A stretch of 64,000 nt of DNA from PALSA-612 sp963742925 (GCA_963742925.1 CAVUNV010000006.1:62001-126000), one strand, 5' to 3'. Positions 18,413-27,300 are shown, counted from the stretch's first letter. Made by a program: numbers and translations. Notes: a model not told the origin generated them from the sequence alone.

Positions 18413-18435
18413 CATCGGGAAGCTAGCTAGGACGG

Positions 18436-18948
18436 GTGCGTACCGCAGTTCTCATCGGAATCCTCGCCGTCGTACTGTCGATCGCCGCAGCGGGTCACAC
18501 CGCGGCTTCTCCGCCCGTTCCGACTGTCCCGTGCAACGAGGACATTGGCCACCCGCACTCAGGCCACGAAGCCGGTTATCGGGTCGTGCTCGGTGTCGTG
18601 TCAGTGCCTCCCGCCTACCTCCGGCAAGTGGTCGCCACACACAAGCGACCGTGGACCTACTGGCGGAAGGCCGGACTGGTGGTCTGGTCTGCAGCCACGG
18701 CCACGATCACCGTGCCGGAGGCCTGGCGGAACAGGGCCGCAATCAGCTGGGGCAACACGACCCCCATCGTCAGCTCGCTGCGGTTTCGCCCCTGCACGCG
18801 GTACTTCGGAGTGAAAGGGTGGGACGCCTATGCAGGAGGGTTCTTCCTGCGTTCAGAGTCAGCCTGCGTGCCACTGATCTTCCGGGTCGGCCGCCGAAGC
18901 GTGACCGTCCGCTTCGGCATCGGCCGAACCTGCGGCACCGTTCAGTAG
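18436..18948 (+). CDS. Secreted protein of unknown function
   Basis: 170 residues starting at GTG. A signal peptide (MRTAVLIGILAVVLSIAAAG) is followed by a Trp-rich, Cys-containing domain with VVSVPPAYLRQVV, VTVPEAWRNRAAISWGN-like strands (ITVPEAWRN seen), GGFFLRSESACVPL and RFGIGRTC. Four cysteines in the mature part could form two disulfides. I do not recognise a characterised family. It ends in a 7-nt overlap with the convergent DUF6285 gene. Confidence 0.7.
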   Translation: MRTAVLIGILAVVLSIAAAGHTAASPPVPTVPCNEDIGHPHSGHEAGYRVVLGVVSVPPAYLRQVVATHKRPWTYWRKAGLVVWSAATATITVPEAWRNRAAISWGNTTPIVSSLRFRPCTRYFGVKGWDAYAGGFFLRSESACVPLIFRVGRRSVTVRFGIGRTCGTVQ

Positions 18949-19247
18949 CGGTCGAGGTAGCGCGGGCTCGCGACGCGCAGCTTCGCGGCCACATGCGCCT
19001 GCAGGCGCTCGAGTGCATCCTCGGGAACGTCGCCCGATCGGATCCGGCGGGCCAGCTCCTCCAGCTCCTCGCGCGGGATTGTCTCCTCCCCCGACTCCAG
19101 CTCGCGCTGGGCGATCCCGAGCGCATTGATGGCGACGAGCGTCCGGAAGCGCAGCCGCTGGTCGGTCAGCGTCGGGAGGATCTCGGCCTCGAGGAACTCG
19201 CGCGTCGCCTCGACGAGCTCGGCGGCGGTCGGACGATCGTGAGCCAT
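18942..19247 (-). CDS. DUF6285-like protein
   Basis: 101-residue helical protein with DRPTAAELVEATREFLEAE and RFRTLVAINALGIAQREL, resembling DUF6285 proteins that accompany ACAD10/11-type dehydrogenases and APH-type kinases in actinobacteria. The ATG at 19247 is the start; longer upstream extensions are antisense to the dehydrogenase. It is divergent from that acyl-CoA dehydrogenase with 21 bp between starts. Function unknown; an accessory role with the dehydrogenase is inferred. Confidence 0.72.
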   Translation of the reverse strand: MAHDRPTAAELVEATREFLEAEILPTLTDQRLRFRTLVAINALGIAQRELESGEETIPREELEELARRIRSGDVPEDALERLQAHVAAKLRVASPRYLDRY

Positions 19248-19257
19248 GACCTGTGCG

Positions 19258-19263
19258 ATGCTA
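19258..19263 (-). promoter_or_regulatory. -10 element of the DUF6285 gene
   Basis: TAGCAT on the minus strand ends 10 nt before the ATG at 19247. Confidence 0.4.
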
Positions 19264-19268
19264 GTCGG

Positions 19269-20444
19269 ATGGAGGATCTGAAGGCTCCGTACCGCGCCTT
19301 CATGGACGAGCACGTCTACCCGAACGAGGCCGTGCTCGCACGCGAGGACGACGAGGCTGTGCGCCTGGTCAGCGACCTCAGAGCGCGCGCGAAGGCGGAA
19401 GGGCTCTGGGCTCCGCACCTGCCGCCCGAAGCCGGCGGGACGGGACGCGGCTTCCTCGCCTACGCGCACCTGAACGAGGAGATCGGCCGCTGCGTCTGGG
19501 GCCAGCTCGTCTTCAACTGCCAGGCCCCGGACGCGGGCAACGGCGAGATCCTGCACCTGTTCGGCACCCCGGAGCAGAAGGAGCGCTGGCTCGCGCCGCT
19601 CGTCGCCGGCGACACACGCTCGTTCTTCTCGATGACCGAGCCCGAGGTCTCGGGTGCCGACCCGACCGGCCTGAGGACGACCGCCGTCCGTGACGGCGAC
19701 GAATGGGTGATCGACGGGCACAAGTGGTTCTCGTCCGGGGCCGAGGGAGCCGCGTTCGGGATCGTCATGGCCGTCACGAGCCCGGACGCCGAGCGCCACC
19801 GGCGCATGAGCCAGATCCTCGTCCCGGCGGACACTCCCGGGATCGAGATCACGGCCGTCCCGGTCATGGGCCACCGCGGGCGCGGCTGGTCGACCCACTG
19901 CGAGGTGACGTACTCGGGCGTGCGCGTCCCGGTCTCCAACCTCCTCGGCGAGGAGGGCGACGGGTTCCGGATCGCGCAGAAGCGCCTCGGGCCCGGCCGG
20001 ATCCACCACGTGATGCGCTGGCTCGGGCAGATGCAGCGCGCCTTCGAGCTGATGTGCTCGTACGCGCTCGAGCGCGAGGCCTTCGGCGGCCCGCTGGCCG
20101 AGAAGCAGACCGTTCAGAACTGGATCGCGGACTCGGCCGCCGACATCCAGGCCTGCCGGCTGCTGACGCTGGACGCCGCGCACAAGATCGACCAGGGCGA
20201 CGAGGCACGCGTCGAGATCTCACTCGTCAAGTTCTTCGCGGCACGGGTGCTGAACGAGGTGATCGACCGCGCGATCCAGGTGCACGGCGGTCTCGGCCTG
20301 ACCGACCGGACGCCGCTCGCCGCGATGTGGGCGATGGCCCGCGGCGGCCGGATCTACGACGGCCCGGACGAGGTGCACCGCATGGTCGTGAGCCGGCGGA
20401 TCCTGAAGGAGTTCGCCGCCGGGCGCACCTGGAAGTTCTCGTAG
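19269..20444 (+). CDS. Acyl-CoA dehydrogenase, ACAD10/11-like
   Basis: 391-residue acyl-CoA dehydrogenase of the ACAD11-like clade: FSMTEPEVSGADPT for FAD contact, HKWFSSGAEGA, the GHRGRGWSTHCEV insertion, and RAIQVHGGLGLTDRTPLA followed by YDGPDEVHRMVVSRRIL. Members act on 4-hydroxy or long-chain acyl-CoA; the partner kinase domain of ACAD10/11 would be supplied by an APH-type protein such as the one at 2477, which is not adjacent here. Divergent from the DUF6285 gene. Confidence 0.9.
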   Translation: MEDLKAPYRAFMDEHVYPNEAVLAREDDEAVRLVSDLRARAKAEGLWAPHLPPEAGGTGRGFLAYAHLNEEIGRCVWGQLVFNCQAPDAGNGEILHLFGTPEQKERWLAPLVAGDTRSFFSMTEPEVSGADPTGLRTTAVRDGDEWVIDGHKWFSSGAEGAAFGIVMAVTSPDAERHRRMSQILVPADTPGIEITAVPVMGHRGRGWSTHCEVTYSGVRVPVSNLLGEEGDGFRIAQKRLGPGRIHHVMRWLGQMQRAFELMCSYALEREAFGGPLAEKQTVQNWIADSAADIQACRLLTLDAAHKIDQGDEARVEISLVKFFAARVLNEVIDRAIQVHGGLGLTDRTPLAAMWAMARGGRIYDGPDEVHRMVVSRRILKEFAAGRTWKFS

Positions 20445-20473
20445 CCTCGCCCGAACCGGACATGCCCGTCCGA

Positions 20474-20607
20474 GCCGCGTCCCAGGGACAGTCCCTGTAA
20501 CGCCTTTGTGACGCACCTTTTCCCTGCTCAGAGACATGAGCATGGCCAGGCCGGCCACGTCCAACCGCTCGAAAGACATGTCCGAGGGACTGTCCCTGGG
20601 ACATGGC
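20474..20607 (-). repeat. Dispersed palindromic repeat, copy 2
   Basis: Inverted relative to copy 1 and the same length. On the minus strand it starts with the hairpin GCCATGTCCCAGGG...CCCTCGGACATG, continues through CTCTGAGCAGG and TCACAAAGGCGTTACAGG, and ends with CAGGGACTGTCCCTGGGAC. Conservation is strongest in the two terminal palindromes and the TCACAAAG-CGTTACAGGGACTGTCCC block. It lies in the gap between the convergent dehydrogenase and SDR genes. Confidence 0.8.
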
Positions 20608-20619
20608 TTGCGCGGACCG

Positions 20620-21267
20620 CTAGCGCGGGCCGGGGACGTTCGGGAAGCGGAACTGGATCGGCTCGCGGCCCGGCTGGACGACCCAGGCCTGGCCGGCCTC
20701 CCCCGAGCGGGCAGCGTAGAGCACCGCCTCGGCCACGCGGCTCGGCGGCATCAGCTCGAAGCCCGCGCCCCGCAACTCCTCTTCGTGGGGCCGGACCATC
20801 GGCGTGTCCACGAAGCCCGGGCAGACGGCGTTCAGCCGGATACCGCGCTCGGCGAGACCCGGGGCCGCGGCCCGGACGAACCCGACCACGGCGTGCTTCG
20901 TCAACGTGTAGACCGGATCGCCGGGCCACGGCCACAGCCCGGCGAGCGAAGCGGTGGCCACGATCGCGCTGCCGGCCTCCATCACCTCGGCCAGCCTCCG
21001 CACGCCGAGGACGACCCCGTCGACGTTGACGCCGACGACGCGCCGGTAGTCGGCGACCGACTCATCCGTGCTCGTCACGCCGGCGTTCAGGCACGCGAGC
21101 TCGACCGGGCCGACGTCGGCCCACGCGTCGGGATCCGACACGTCGAAGCCGTGCACCACGTCCAGGACCTGCACGTCGGTGCCCTCGGCCTGGAGCAGCG
21201 AGACGATCGCAGCACCGATGCCGGAGGCGCCCCCGGTGACCAGTGCCGTGCGCGGAAACCCGCTCAG
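20620..21267 (-). CDS. Short-chain dehydrogenase
   Basis: About 215-residue SDR with VTGGASGIGAAIV, CLNAGVT, the catalytic Ser region VATASLAG and YTLTKHA, and CPGFVDTPMV. Last gene of the ligase operon. No ATG, GTG or TTG precedes the fold in frame; the best candidate is the CTG at 21267, which overlaps the ligase stop as CTGA. A frameshifted start is the alternative. It is shorter than most SDRs and the acidic NAD-site residue after beta-2 is VLDVV. Substrate unknown. Confidence 0.8.
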   Translation of the reverse strand: MSGFPRTALVTGGASGIGAAIVSLLQAEGTDVQVLDVVHGFDVSDPDAWADVGPVELACLNAGVTSTDESVADYRRVVGVNVDGVVLGVRRLAEVMEAGSAIVATASLAGLWPWPGDPVYTLTKHAVVGFVRAAAPGLAERGIRLNAVCPGFVDTPMVRPHEEELRGAGFELMPPSRVAEAVLYAARSGEAGQAWVVQPGREPIQFRFPNVPGPR

Positions 21268-22868
21268 GGCGCCGGCACCGACTGCTTCACGAACATTTCG
21301 CGGAGCGCGGTCTTGCGGAACTTGCCGACGGCCGTCTTCGGGATCTCGTCGATGAACTCGAAGCTGTCCGGCAGCCACCACTTCGCGAACTTCCCGGCCA
21401 GGAACTCGCGCAGCTCGTCCGGCGTCGCCGACTCGCCGGGCTTGAGCACGACGACGGCCATCGGCCGCTCCGTCCACTTCTCGTCCGGGATCGCGATCAC
21501 CGCCGCCTCCGCCACCGCCGGATGCGCCATCAGCTCGCATTCGAGGTCGACGGACGAGATCCACTCGCCGCCGGACTTGATCACGTCCTTGGAGCGATCC
21601 TTGATCGAGATGAAGCCGCGCCGGTCGATCGAGACGATGTCGCCGGTGCAGAACCAGCCGTCCGCCGTCCAGCGGTCGGCCTGCTCGGGCGTCTCGTAGT
21701 ACGTGGCCGCCACCCAGGGGCCGCGGCACTCGAGCTCGCCCATCGCCTCGCCGTCCCACGGGATCAGGTTGCCGTCGACGTCGCGGGCGCGGATCTCGAC
21801 GAACGGGAGCGGGATTCCCTGGAGCGCGATGTAATCGAACCTCGTCTCCTCGTCGGCGTCGCGCAGATCGCCGGGGAGATCGGTGACGGACGCGACCGGC
21901 GAGGTCTCGGTCATCCCCCAGCCGTGGCAGATCGAGATCCCGTGCCGCTGCTCGAAGCCGGCGATCATCGCGCGGGGCGCCGCGGAGCCGCCGACGAGCA
22001 TCCCCTTCATGCTCGAGATGTCGTAGCGGTCGGGCTCGGCGTCGAGCACGTTGAGGATGCCCATCCAGATCGTCGGCACCCCGGCCGCCCAGGTGACCCG
22101 CTCGCGCTCGAACGCCTCGAGCAGGCTGTGCGGATCCATCAGCGGGCCCGGATAGACGATCTTCGCGCCCAGCATCGCCGCCAGATACGGGTAGCCCCAG
22201 GCGTTCGCGTGGAACATGGGCACGACCGGGAGGAACGTGTCCGACTCGCCGAGCGAGCGGTCGAGCGGCGCGCCCGACGCGACGCCGAAGGTGTGCAGCA
22301 CGGTCGAGCGGTGCGAGTAGACGACCCCTTTCGGCCGGCCCGTGGTGCCGCTCGTGTAGCACATCGCCGCCGCCTCGTTCTCGTCCAGGTCGGGCTCACG
22401 CCAGTCGTCGGCCGAGGCGCCGGCGAGCAGCTCCTCGTAGCTCGACTCGACGACGAAGACGTGCTCGATCTGCGTCTCGCCGATGAACTGGTCGAGCAGC
22501 GGCACGAGCATCTGATCGACGATCACGACGCGGTCGCCCGCGTGCGAGGCGATGTAGGCGAGGTCGTTCGGATGGAGCCGGATGTTGAGCGTGTGCAGGA
22601 CGAGGCCGCCGCACGGGATGCCGAAGTAGCACTCCATGTGCTGCGAGTGGTTCCAGCACAGTGTCGCGACGCGGTCGCCTCGCTCGAGGCCGAGGCCGGC
22701 GAGCGCGACCGCGAGCTGCTTCGAGCGGCCCATCAGCTCGCGGTAGTTCGTTCGGTGGAAGCCGCCGTCGGCGAGCCGGGTGACGATCTCCTTGTCGCCG
22801 AAGTACGTCTCCGCCCGGCGCATCAGGGTCGGAAGCGTCAGCTGGTAATCCATCATCTGTCCGCGCAT
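21264..22868 (-). CDS. Acyl-CoA ligase (FadD-like)
   Basis: 534-residue AMP-forming acyl-CoA synthetase. P-loop YTSGTTGRPKG, the A5-like GWGMTETSP, adenylate-binding DGWFCTGDI, hinge IKDRSKDVIKSGGEWIS and catalytic Lys in PKTAVGKFRKTALRE are present. It activates medium- or long-chain acids to acyl-CoA. The ATG at 22868 is supported by TACAGT six nt upstream. It heads a ligase-SDR unit downstream of an SDR and two acyl-CoA dehydrogenases on the same strand. Confidence 0.93.
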   Translation of the reverse strand: MRGQMMDYQLTLPTLMRRAETYFGDKEIVTRLADGGFHRTNYRELMGRSKQLAVALAGLGLERGDRVATLCWNHSQHMECYFGIPCGGLVLHTLNIRLHPNDLAYIASHAGDRVVIVDQMLVPLLDQFIGETQIEHVFVVESSYEELLAGASADDWREPDLDENEAAAMCYTSGTTGRPKGVVYSHRSTVLHTFGVASGAPLDRSLGESDTFLPVVPMFHANAWGYPYLAAMLGAKIVYPGPLMDPHSLLEAFERERVTWAAGVPTIWMGILNVLDAEPDRYDISSMKGMLVGGSAAPRAMIAGFEQRHGISICHGWGMTETSPVASVTDLPGDLRDADEETRFDYIALQGIPLPFVEIRARDVDGNLIPWDGEAMGELECRGPWVAATYYETPEQADRWTADGWFCTGDIVSIDRRGFISIKDRSKDVIKSGGEWISSVDLECELMAHPAVAEAAVIAIPDEKWTERPMAVVVLKPGESATPDELREFLAGKFAKWWLPDSFEFIDEIPKTAVGKFRKTALREMFVKQSVPAP

Positions 22869-22874
22869 GCCGCA

Positions 22875-22880
22875 ACTGTA
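22875..22880 (-). promoter_or_regulatory. Leaderless -10 of the FadD-like ligase
   Basis: TACAGT on the minus strand ends 6 nt before the ATG at 22868. Confidence 0.5.
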
Positions 22881-22906
22881 CGGCGGCGTCAGCCGCGGGG
22901 CAATGG

Positions 22907-23707
22907 TCAGCCGCCGAAGAGCGCGCGGGAGACGACCCGATCGCGCAGGCGGTCGGGCAGGCGCTCCACCAGGGCACGGAGGTGGGCGTCGCGGCCGACG
23001 AGATAGCGCGTCCGGGGGCGCGAGGCGGTGAGAGCGTGCTCGACCGCACTCGCCACCGCATCCACGGGCGCCGCCTTGGCGGCGCGGGCCGCGGCGAACG
23101 ACCGCAACGCGGCGAGCCGGCTCCCGTAGCGCTCGAGCCCCTCCGGCGGGATGGTGTCGGCAACAGGCTGCGGCTTCGTCCAGATCGGCGTCGCGATCGT
23201 GCCCGGCCGGACGATCGAGACGGTAATGCCGTCCGGTGCGAGCTCCACCCGCAGCGAGTCGGCCAGCGCCTCGAGCCCGAACTTCGAGATCGCGTAGGGC
23301 CCGAGGAACGGGAGCGCGCTCGTCCCCGCGATCGAGCCGATCAGGACGATGCGGCCGCGCGCCGCCCGCACGGCCGGCAGGAACGCCTGCGTGACCGCGA
23401 GCTGGCCGACGACGTTGACCTCGAGCTGTCGGCGCAGCTCGTCGAGGGGCAGATGCTCGAGCGGCGCCGCGACCGCAATACCGGCGTTGTCGACGAGCCC
23501 GTCGAGCCGCTCGCCGACGATGCCGGCCGCCCGCGCGATCGCGCCCGCGTCCGTGACGTCGAGCAGCACCTCGGTCGTGCCCGCGGGCGCCGCCCCGACG
23601 CTGCGCACCCCGGCGAACACCTGCCAGCCCGCGCGCGCCAGCCGCTCGGCGCACGCAGCGCCGATCCCGGACGAGGAGCCTGTGATGAGAACGGAGCGGC
23701 TAGCCAA
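22907..23707 (-). CDS. Short-chain dehydrogenase
   Basis: 266-residue classical SDR: VLITGSSSGIGAACAERLA, DVTD, DNAGIAV, catalytic Ser in IGSIAGTS, YAISKFGLEALAD, and RPGTIATP. The TTG at 23707 overlaps the stop of the preceding dehydrogenase by 8 nt and is the only in-frame start before the Rossmann strand. Same strand and tightly linked to the two acyl-CoA dehydrogenases, so probably one operon; it may act on hydroxyacyl or steroid-like alcohols. Confidence 0.85.
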   Translation of the reverse strand: MASRSVLITGSSSGIGAACAERLARAGWQVFAGVRSVGAAPAGTTEVLLDVTDAGAIARAAGIVGERLDGLVDNAGIAVAAPLEHLPLDELRRQLEVNVVGQLAVTQAFLPAVRAARGRIVLIGSIAGTSALPFLGPYAISKFGLEALADSLRVELAPDGITVSIVRPGTIATPIWTKPQPVADTIPPEGLERYGSRLAALRSFAAARAAKAAPVDAVASAVEHALTASRPRTRYLVGRDAHLRALVERLPDRLRDRVVSRALFGG

Positions 23708-24662
23708 GAATGGCGGCGGCGATCTCGGCCCGCTGCGCGGCGGGATAGCCGCCGTAGCCCTGGATCCACTGCGCACGCTTGTAGTAGCGGTGCAGCGCGT
23801 GCTCCCACGTGAAGCCGATGCCGGCGTGGATCTGGATCGCGTACTCGCAGACGGTGACGGCGACATCGCCGGCATACGACTTGGCCGCTGCAGCCGCGAC
23901 GCGGGCCTCGTCGTCCTGCTCCGACACGCACCAGGCCGCCCAGTAGGCGAGCGAGCGAGCCAGCTCCGCGTAGGCGTAGCTGTCGGAGAGCCTGTGCGAG
24001 ACAGCCTGGTAGATCCCGATCGGCTTGCCGAACTGCTCGCGGGTCTTGGCGTGCTCGACGGACAGCTCGAGCGCCCGCTGTGCGATGCCGACGGCTTCGA
24101 GCGCGAGCGCCGCGAACGCGCGCACGCGCATCCGGTCGAGCGCAGACGCGTCTCCGACGTCGTCGCCCCCGCCGCCGGCGAGTCGTCCGAGCCGCCGGGT
24201 CGAGTCCATCGTCTCGAGCGTCTCCCCGTCGGCCGGCACGGCCAGCAGCCTGCCGTCCCGCGCGACGAGCACACGGTCGACGATCGCCAGGTCGGGAACG
24301 AGGGAACCGTCGAGGGACGCCGACCAGCGGGTCGATCCCGCGACCACCTCGCGCTGCAGCTCCGCCGGCAGCTCCGGCAGGGCGAGCGCGACCGTCGAGA
24401 AGTAGGGCCCCGGGTAGAGCGCGCGGCCGAGCTCCTCGAACAGGACCGCCTCCTCGAGGAAGCCGAGCCCGGCGCCGCCCGCCTCCTCCGGCACCGAGAC
24501 GCCGATCCAGCCGAGCCCGGCCAGCTCGGTCCACGAGGCCGGGTCCCAGCCCTCGGCCGAGTCGGCCAGCTCCGCGACGCGCTCGGCCGGGTAGCGATCG
24601 GCGAGGAACGTCCGCGCCTCGCGCCGCAGCTGCTCCTGCTCGTCGGTGAAGGAGAAGTCCAT
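23700..24662 (-). CDS. Acyl-CoA dehydrogenase, short subunit
   Basis: 320-residue acyl-CoA dehydrogenase-like protein. It starts MDFSFTDEQEQLRREAR and retains REQFGKPIGIYQAVSH and QIHAGIGFTWEHALHRYYK, but is some 60 residues shorter than the classic enzyme and has a reduced central beta domain without the S-E-P-x-x-G-S-D FAD block. This is the pattern of the partner subunit in heterotetrameric enzymes such as FadE28/ChsE1 of mycobacteria. The gene for a full-length dehydrogenase lies 3 nt upstream, a likely partner. Confidence 0.85.
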   Translation of the reverse strand: MDFSFTDEQEQLRREARTFLADRYPAERVAELADSAEGWDPASWTELAGLGWIGVSVPEEAGGAGLGFLEEAVLFEELGRALYPGPYFSTVALALPELPAELQREVVAGSTRWSASLDGSLVPDLAIVDRVLVARDGRLLAVPADGETLETMDSTRRLGRLAGGGGDDVGDASALDRMRVRAFAALALEAVGIAQRALELSVEHAKTREQFGKPIGIYQAVSHRLSDSYAYAELARSLAYWAAWCVSEQDDEARVAAAAAKSYAGDVAVTVCEYAIQIHAGIGFTWEHALHRYYKRAQWIQGYGGYPAAQRAEIAAAILG

Positions 24663-24665
24663 GGC

Positions 24666-25820
24666 TCAGCGGCTCCGCGGGAGGCCGAGCACGCGCTCGG
24701 CGATGATGTTCCGGAGGATCTCCGAGGTGCCGGCCTCGATCGTGTTGCCGCGGCTGCGGAGCTGCTGGTACTGCCAGTAGCCGTGGCCGTCGCCGTTCCA
24801 CAGCTGCGCCTCCGGCCCCAGCACCTCCAGCGCCAGCTTGGTCAGCCGCTGGTTCGCCTCCGACCACTGCAGCTTGGCGACGGAGCCCTCCGGGCCGGGC
24901 ATGCCCGTCTTGATCAGCTGGGTCAGCGCCCGGTAGTTGGTCAGCCGGAGGGCCTGCAGCTCGATCCACTCGCGGGCGATGCGGTCGCGGAGGATCGGAT
25001 CGCCGTCCGTGCGCCCCCGCGCGAGCGTGATCAGCTTGCGGAGGTTGACCTCGAGCGACGCCGTCAGCGCGAAGCCGAGCGTCGCGCGCTCGTGGAGCAG
25101 CGTCGTCATCGCGACCCCCCAGCCCTGCCCGATCTCGCCCACGACGTTCTCGACGGGCACCTCGACGCCGGAGAAGAAGATCTCGTTGAACTCGGCCTCG
25201 CCGGTGATCTGCCGCAGCGGCCTCACCTCGACGCCGGGCGCGTGCATGTCCACGAGCAGGTACGTGAGCCCGGCGTGCTTGGTGGACTCGGGATCGCTCC
25301 TCGTGACGAGGATGCACCAGTCGGCGATGTGCGCGAACGACGACCAGACCTTCTGGCCGTCGACGACGAAGTGGTCGCCCTCGAGGCGCGCGCTCGTGCG
25401 GGCGGCGGCGAGATCGGACCCGGCGTCGGGCTCCGAAAAGCCCTGGCACCAGATCTCGTCGGCGGACATGATCTTCGGCAGGTACCGCGACTTCTGCTCC
25501 TCGGTGCCGTGGGCGATGATCGTGGGACCGGCCATGCCGAGCCCGATCACGCCCATGTGCTGCGGCGCCTCGGCCCGCGCCAGCTCCTCGAGCAGGATCG
25601 CCTGGTGCGAGTACGGCGCCGCGCTACCGCCGTATTCCTTCGGCCATGTCAGCCCGGCGTAGCCCGCGTCGGCGAGCTTGCGGCTCCAGTCGTGCCAGGC
25701 CTGTGCGTACGCCTCTTCACCGCTGCGTGGCCCGGTCAGCTCGGTCGGGATGTTCGCCTCGAGCCAGCCGCGCACCTCGGTGCGGAAGGCAGCCTCGTCG
25801 GGCGTGTCGCGGAGATCCAC
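24666..25820 (-). CDS. Acyl-CoA dehydrogenase, long subunit
   Basis: 384-residue acyl-CoA dehydrogenase. FAD contact CQGFSEPDAGSDLAAART, KVWSSFAHIADW, LHERATLGF, and the C-terminal SRGNTIEAGTSEILRNIIAE with its active-site-region Glu are present. It resembles the FadE29/FadE-type subunit that pairs with a shorter one. A GTG start at 25820 is supported by TAGAGT 7 nt upstream. Followed after 3 nt by the short subunit gene. Confidence 0.9.
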   Translation of the reverse strand: MDLRDTPDEAAFRTEVRGWLEANIPTELTGPRSGEEAYAQAWHDWSRKLADAGYAGLTWPKEYGGSAAPYSHQAILLEELARAEAPQHMGVIGLGMAGPTIIAHGTEEQKSRYLPKIMSADEIWCQGFSEPDAGSDLAAARTSARLEGDHFVVDGQKVWSSFAHIADWCILVTRSDPESTKHAGLTYLLVDMHAPGVEVRPLRQITGEAEFNEIFFSGVEVPVENVVGEIGQGWGVAMTTLLHERATLGFALTASLEVNLRKLITLARGRTDGDPILRDRIAREWIELQALRLTNYRALTQLIKTGMPGPEGSVAKLQWSEANQRLTKLALEVLGPEAQLWNGDGHGYWQYQQLRSRGNTIEAGTSEILRNIIAERVLGLPRSR

Positions 25821-25825
25821 GATCC

Positions 25826-26986
25826 TTACTCTACGGCGGCGAGCGCGCTTCGGTCGAGGTCCCGGACGGCAGTCCCGCCGCTCAGTGCGAGCGTCAGGTC
25901 GGTTTCCGCCAGCAGCTGCCGGATCACCGCCTCGACACCCTCCTGCCCTCCGACCGCGAGACCCCAGACGTACGGCCGGCCGAGCAGCACGGCGTCCGCG
26001 CCGAGCGCCATCGCCTTGATCACGTCCGCGCCGCTGCGAACGCCGCCGTCCATCAGCACCGTCGCCTCGTCCCCGAGCGCGTCCCGCACCTCGACGAGCG
26101 CGTCCAGCGACGCAACGGCGCCGTCGACCTGCCGGCCGCCGTGGTTCGAGACGATGATCCCGTCGACGCCCCGCTCGCGCGCGGCGAGCGCGTCCTCTGC
26201 GGTCAGCACGCCCTTGACGAGGAGCGGCAGGGTCGTCAGCCCGCGCAGCCAGTCGAGGTCGTCCCAGGTGAGCGCCAGGTTCGGGTACGTGGAGAGCATC
26301 AGCGCCGCCGCCGACAGCACGTCCTCTTCCGGAGGCGCCGCCAGGTAGCTGCGGAAGACCGGATCGCTGAAGAACTGCGCGCAGCCGTCGCCCTGCAGGA
26401 AGGGCAGATAGGTGTTGGCGAGGTCGCGCGGGCGCCAGCCGAGGACGAGCGTGTCGAGCGTGACGACGATCGCGCCGTAGCCGGCGGCCTCGGCGCGCCG
26501 GACGAAGCTCTCGCAGATCTTGCGGTCGGAGACCCAGTAGAGCTGGAACCAGCGCGGCGCGTCCCCGCCGGCGTCGGCGACCTGCTCGATCGAGCTCGAC
26601 GCGGCGCTGGAGAGCAGGATCGGCACGCCGGTGGCCGCGGCGGCGCGCGCGACGGCCACCTCGCCCTCGGGATGGACGATCCCGAGAACGCCGATCGGCG
26701 CGAGGAAGAACGGCGCCGCAGAGCGCATCCCGAGCACCTCGACGGACAGGTCGCGCACCGTGTTGCCGGCCAGCATGCGCGGCCGCAGGCGGCGGCGCTC
26801 GAAGGCCTCGCGGTTCGCCCGCATGGTCGCCTCGGAGCCCGCCCCGCCGGCGACGTAGTCGAACGGCCCCTGCTCGAGCTTCTCGGCCGCCTTCGCCTCC
26901 CAGCCGTCCGCGGTCAGCGGCCAGGGATAGTCGCCGGAAAGGTAGATGCCGGTCTGGAACTGGCCGCCCTCGAAGCCCTGCGCCAC
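25826..26986 (-). CDS. FMN-dependent alpha-hydroxy-acid oxidase, lactate 2-monooxygenase-like
   Basis: 386-residue TIM-barrel flavoprotein of the LldD/lactate oxidase family. FMN site segments FLAPIGVLGIVHPEGE, PILLSSAASSSIEQV, LLVKGVL (Lys) and the catalytic His-Gly-Gly-Arg in SNHGGRQVDG are visible, as is DGGVRSGADVIKAMALGA. The N-terminal IYLSGDYPWPLTADGWEAK and YVAGGAGSE resemble mycobacterial lactate 2-monooxygenase. The GTG at 26986 has TAGAGT 6 nt upstream. Oxidises an L-2-hydroxy acid; monooxygenase versus oxidase is not certain. Confidence 0.88.
   Translation of the reverse strand: MAQGFEGGQFQTGIYLSGDYPWPLTADGWEAKAAEKLEQGPFDYVAGGAGSEATMRANREAFERRRLRPRMLAGNTVRDLSVEVLGMRSAAPFFLAPIGVLGIVHPEGEVAVARAAAATGVPILLSSAASSSIEQVADAGGDAPRWFQLYWVSDRKICESFVRRAEAAGYGAIVVTLDTLVLGWRPRDLANTYLPFLQGDGCAQFFSDPVFRSYLAAPPEEDVLSAAALMLSTYPNLALTWDDLDWLRGLTTLPLLVKGVLTAEDALAARERGVDGIIVSNHGGRQVDGAVASLDALVEVRDALGDEATVLMDGGVRSGADVIKAMALGADAVLLGRPYVWGLAVGGQEGVEAVIRQLLAETDLTLALSGGTAVRDLDRSALAAVE
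25828..25833 (-). promoter_or_regulatory. Leaderless -10 of the dehydrogenase operon
   Basis: TAGAGT on the minus strand ends 7 nt before the GTG at 25820 and lies inside the last codons of the flavoprotein gene at 25826. Confidence 0.5.
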
Positions 26987-26992
26987 GGCTCG

Positions 26993-26998
26993 ACTCTA
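26993..26998 (-). promoter_or_regulatory. Leaderless -10 of the FMN oxidase
   Basis: TAGAGT on the minus strand ends 6 nt before the GTG at 26986. Confidence 0.5.
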
Positions 26999-27055
26999 GT
27001 CGAGCAGGATGCCGCGCGAGACCGGGGCGCGCCGACTCACCACGGCTTTTCTTCG

Positions 27056-27253
27056 TCAAGCCGCCGCATGACCTCCTCTTCCGCCACCGCGCTCGTCGTC
27101 GCGGTCGCGGAGCCGCTCGATCAGCTCTGATGCCTCCTCTCTGTTCTCCGGCCAGCCTTCGCCCGCCTCGGCGAGCAGCAGGCGCGCGATCGCGTAGACC
27201 TGCCGGACGGTGGGCTTGCCGTCCGGGTGGCGGACCGACCGCTCGCGTCTCAC
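27056..27253 (-). CDS. Small hypothetical protein
   Basis: 65 residues from a GTG. The core HPDGKPTVRQVYAIARLLL followed by EAGEGWPENREEASELIERL looks like a compact helical domain rather than random high-GC sequence, and similar short proteins are recalled from Thermoleophilia. The tail is Arg/Gly-rich. It sits just after the nuclease-helicase gene, in the same direction but separated by 47 nt. Function unknown; existence is moderately supported. Confidence 0.5.
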   Translation of the reverse strand: MRRERSVRHPDGKPTVRQVYAIARLLLAEAGEGWPENREEASELIERLRDRDDERGGGRGGHAAA

Positions 27254-27300
27254 CCAGCCATTGGAGCAGGGAGGGACGCACGCGTCTGTGCCGTTAAGCG

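Noticed and set aside
23349..26348. A 999-residue plus-strand open frame opposite the dehydrogenases
   Set aside because: It is antisense to four strongly conserved genes, is Arg/Pro/Ala-rich and low in recognised motifs. High GC content routinely yields such shadow frames.
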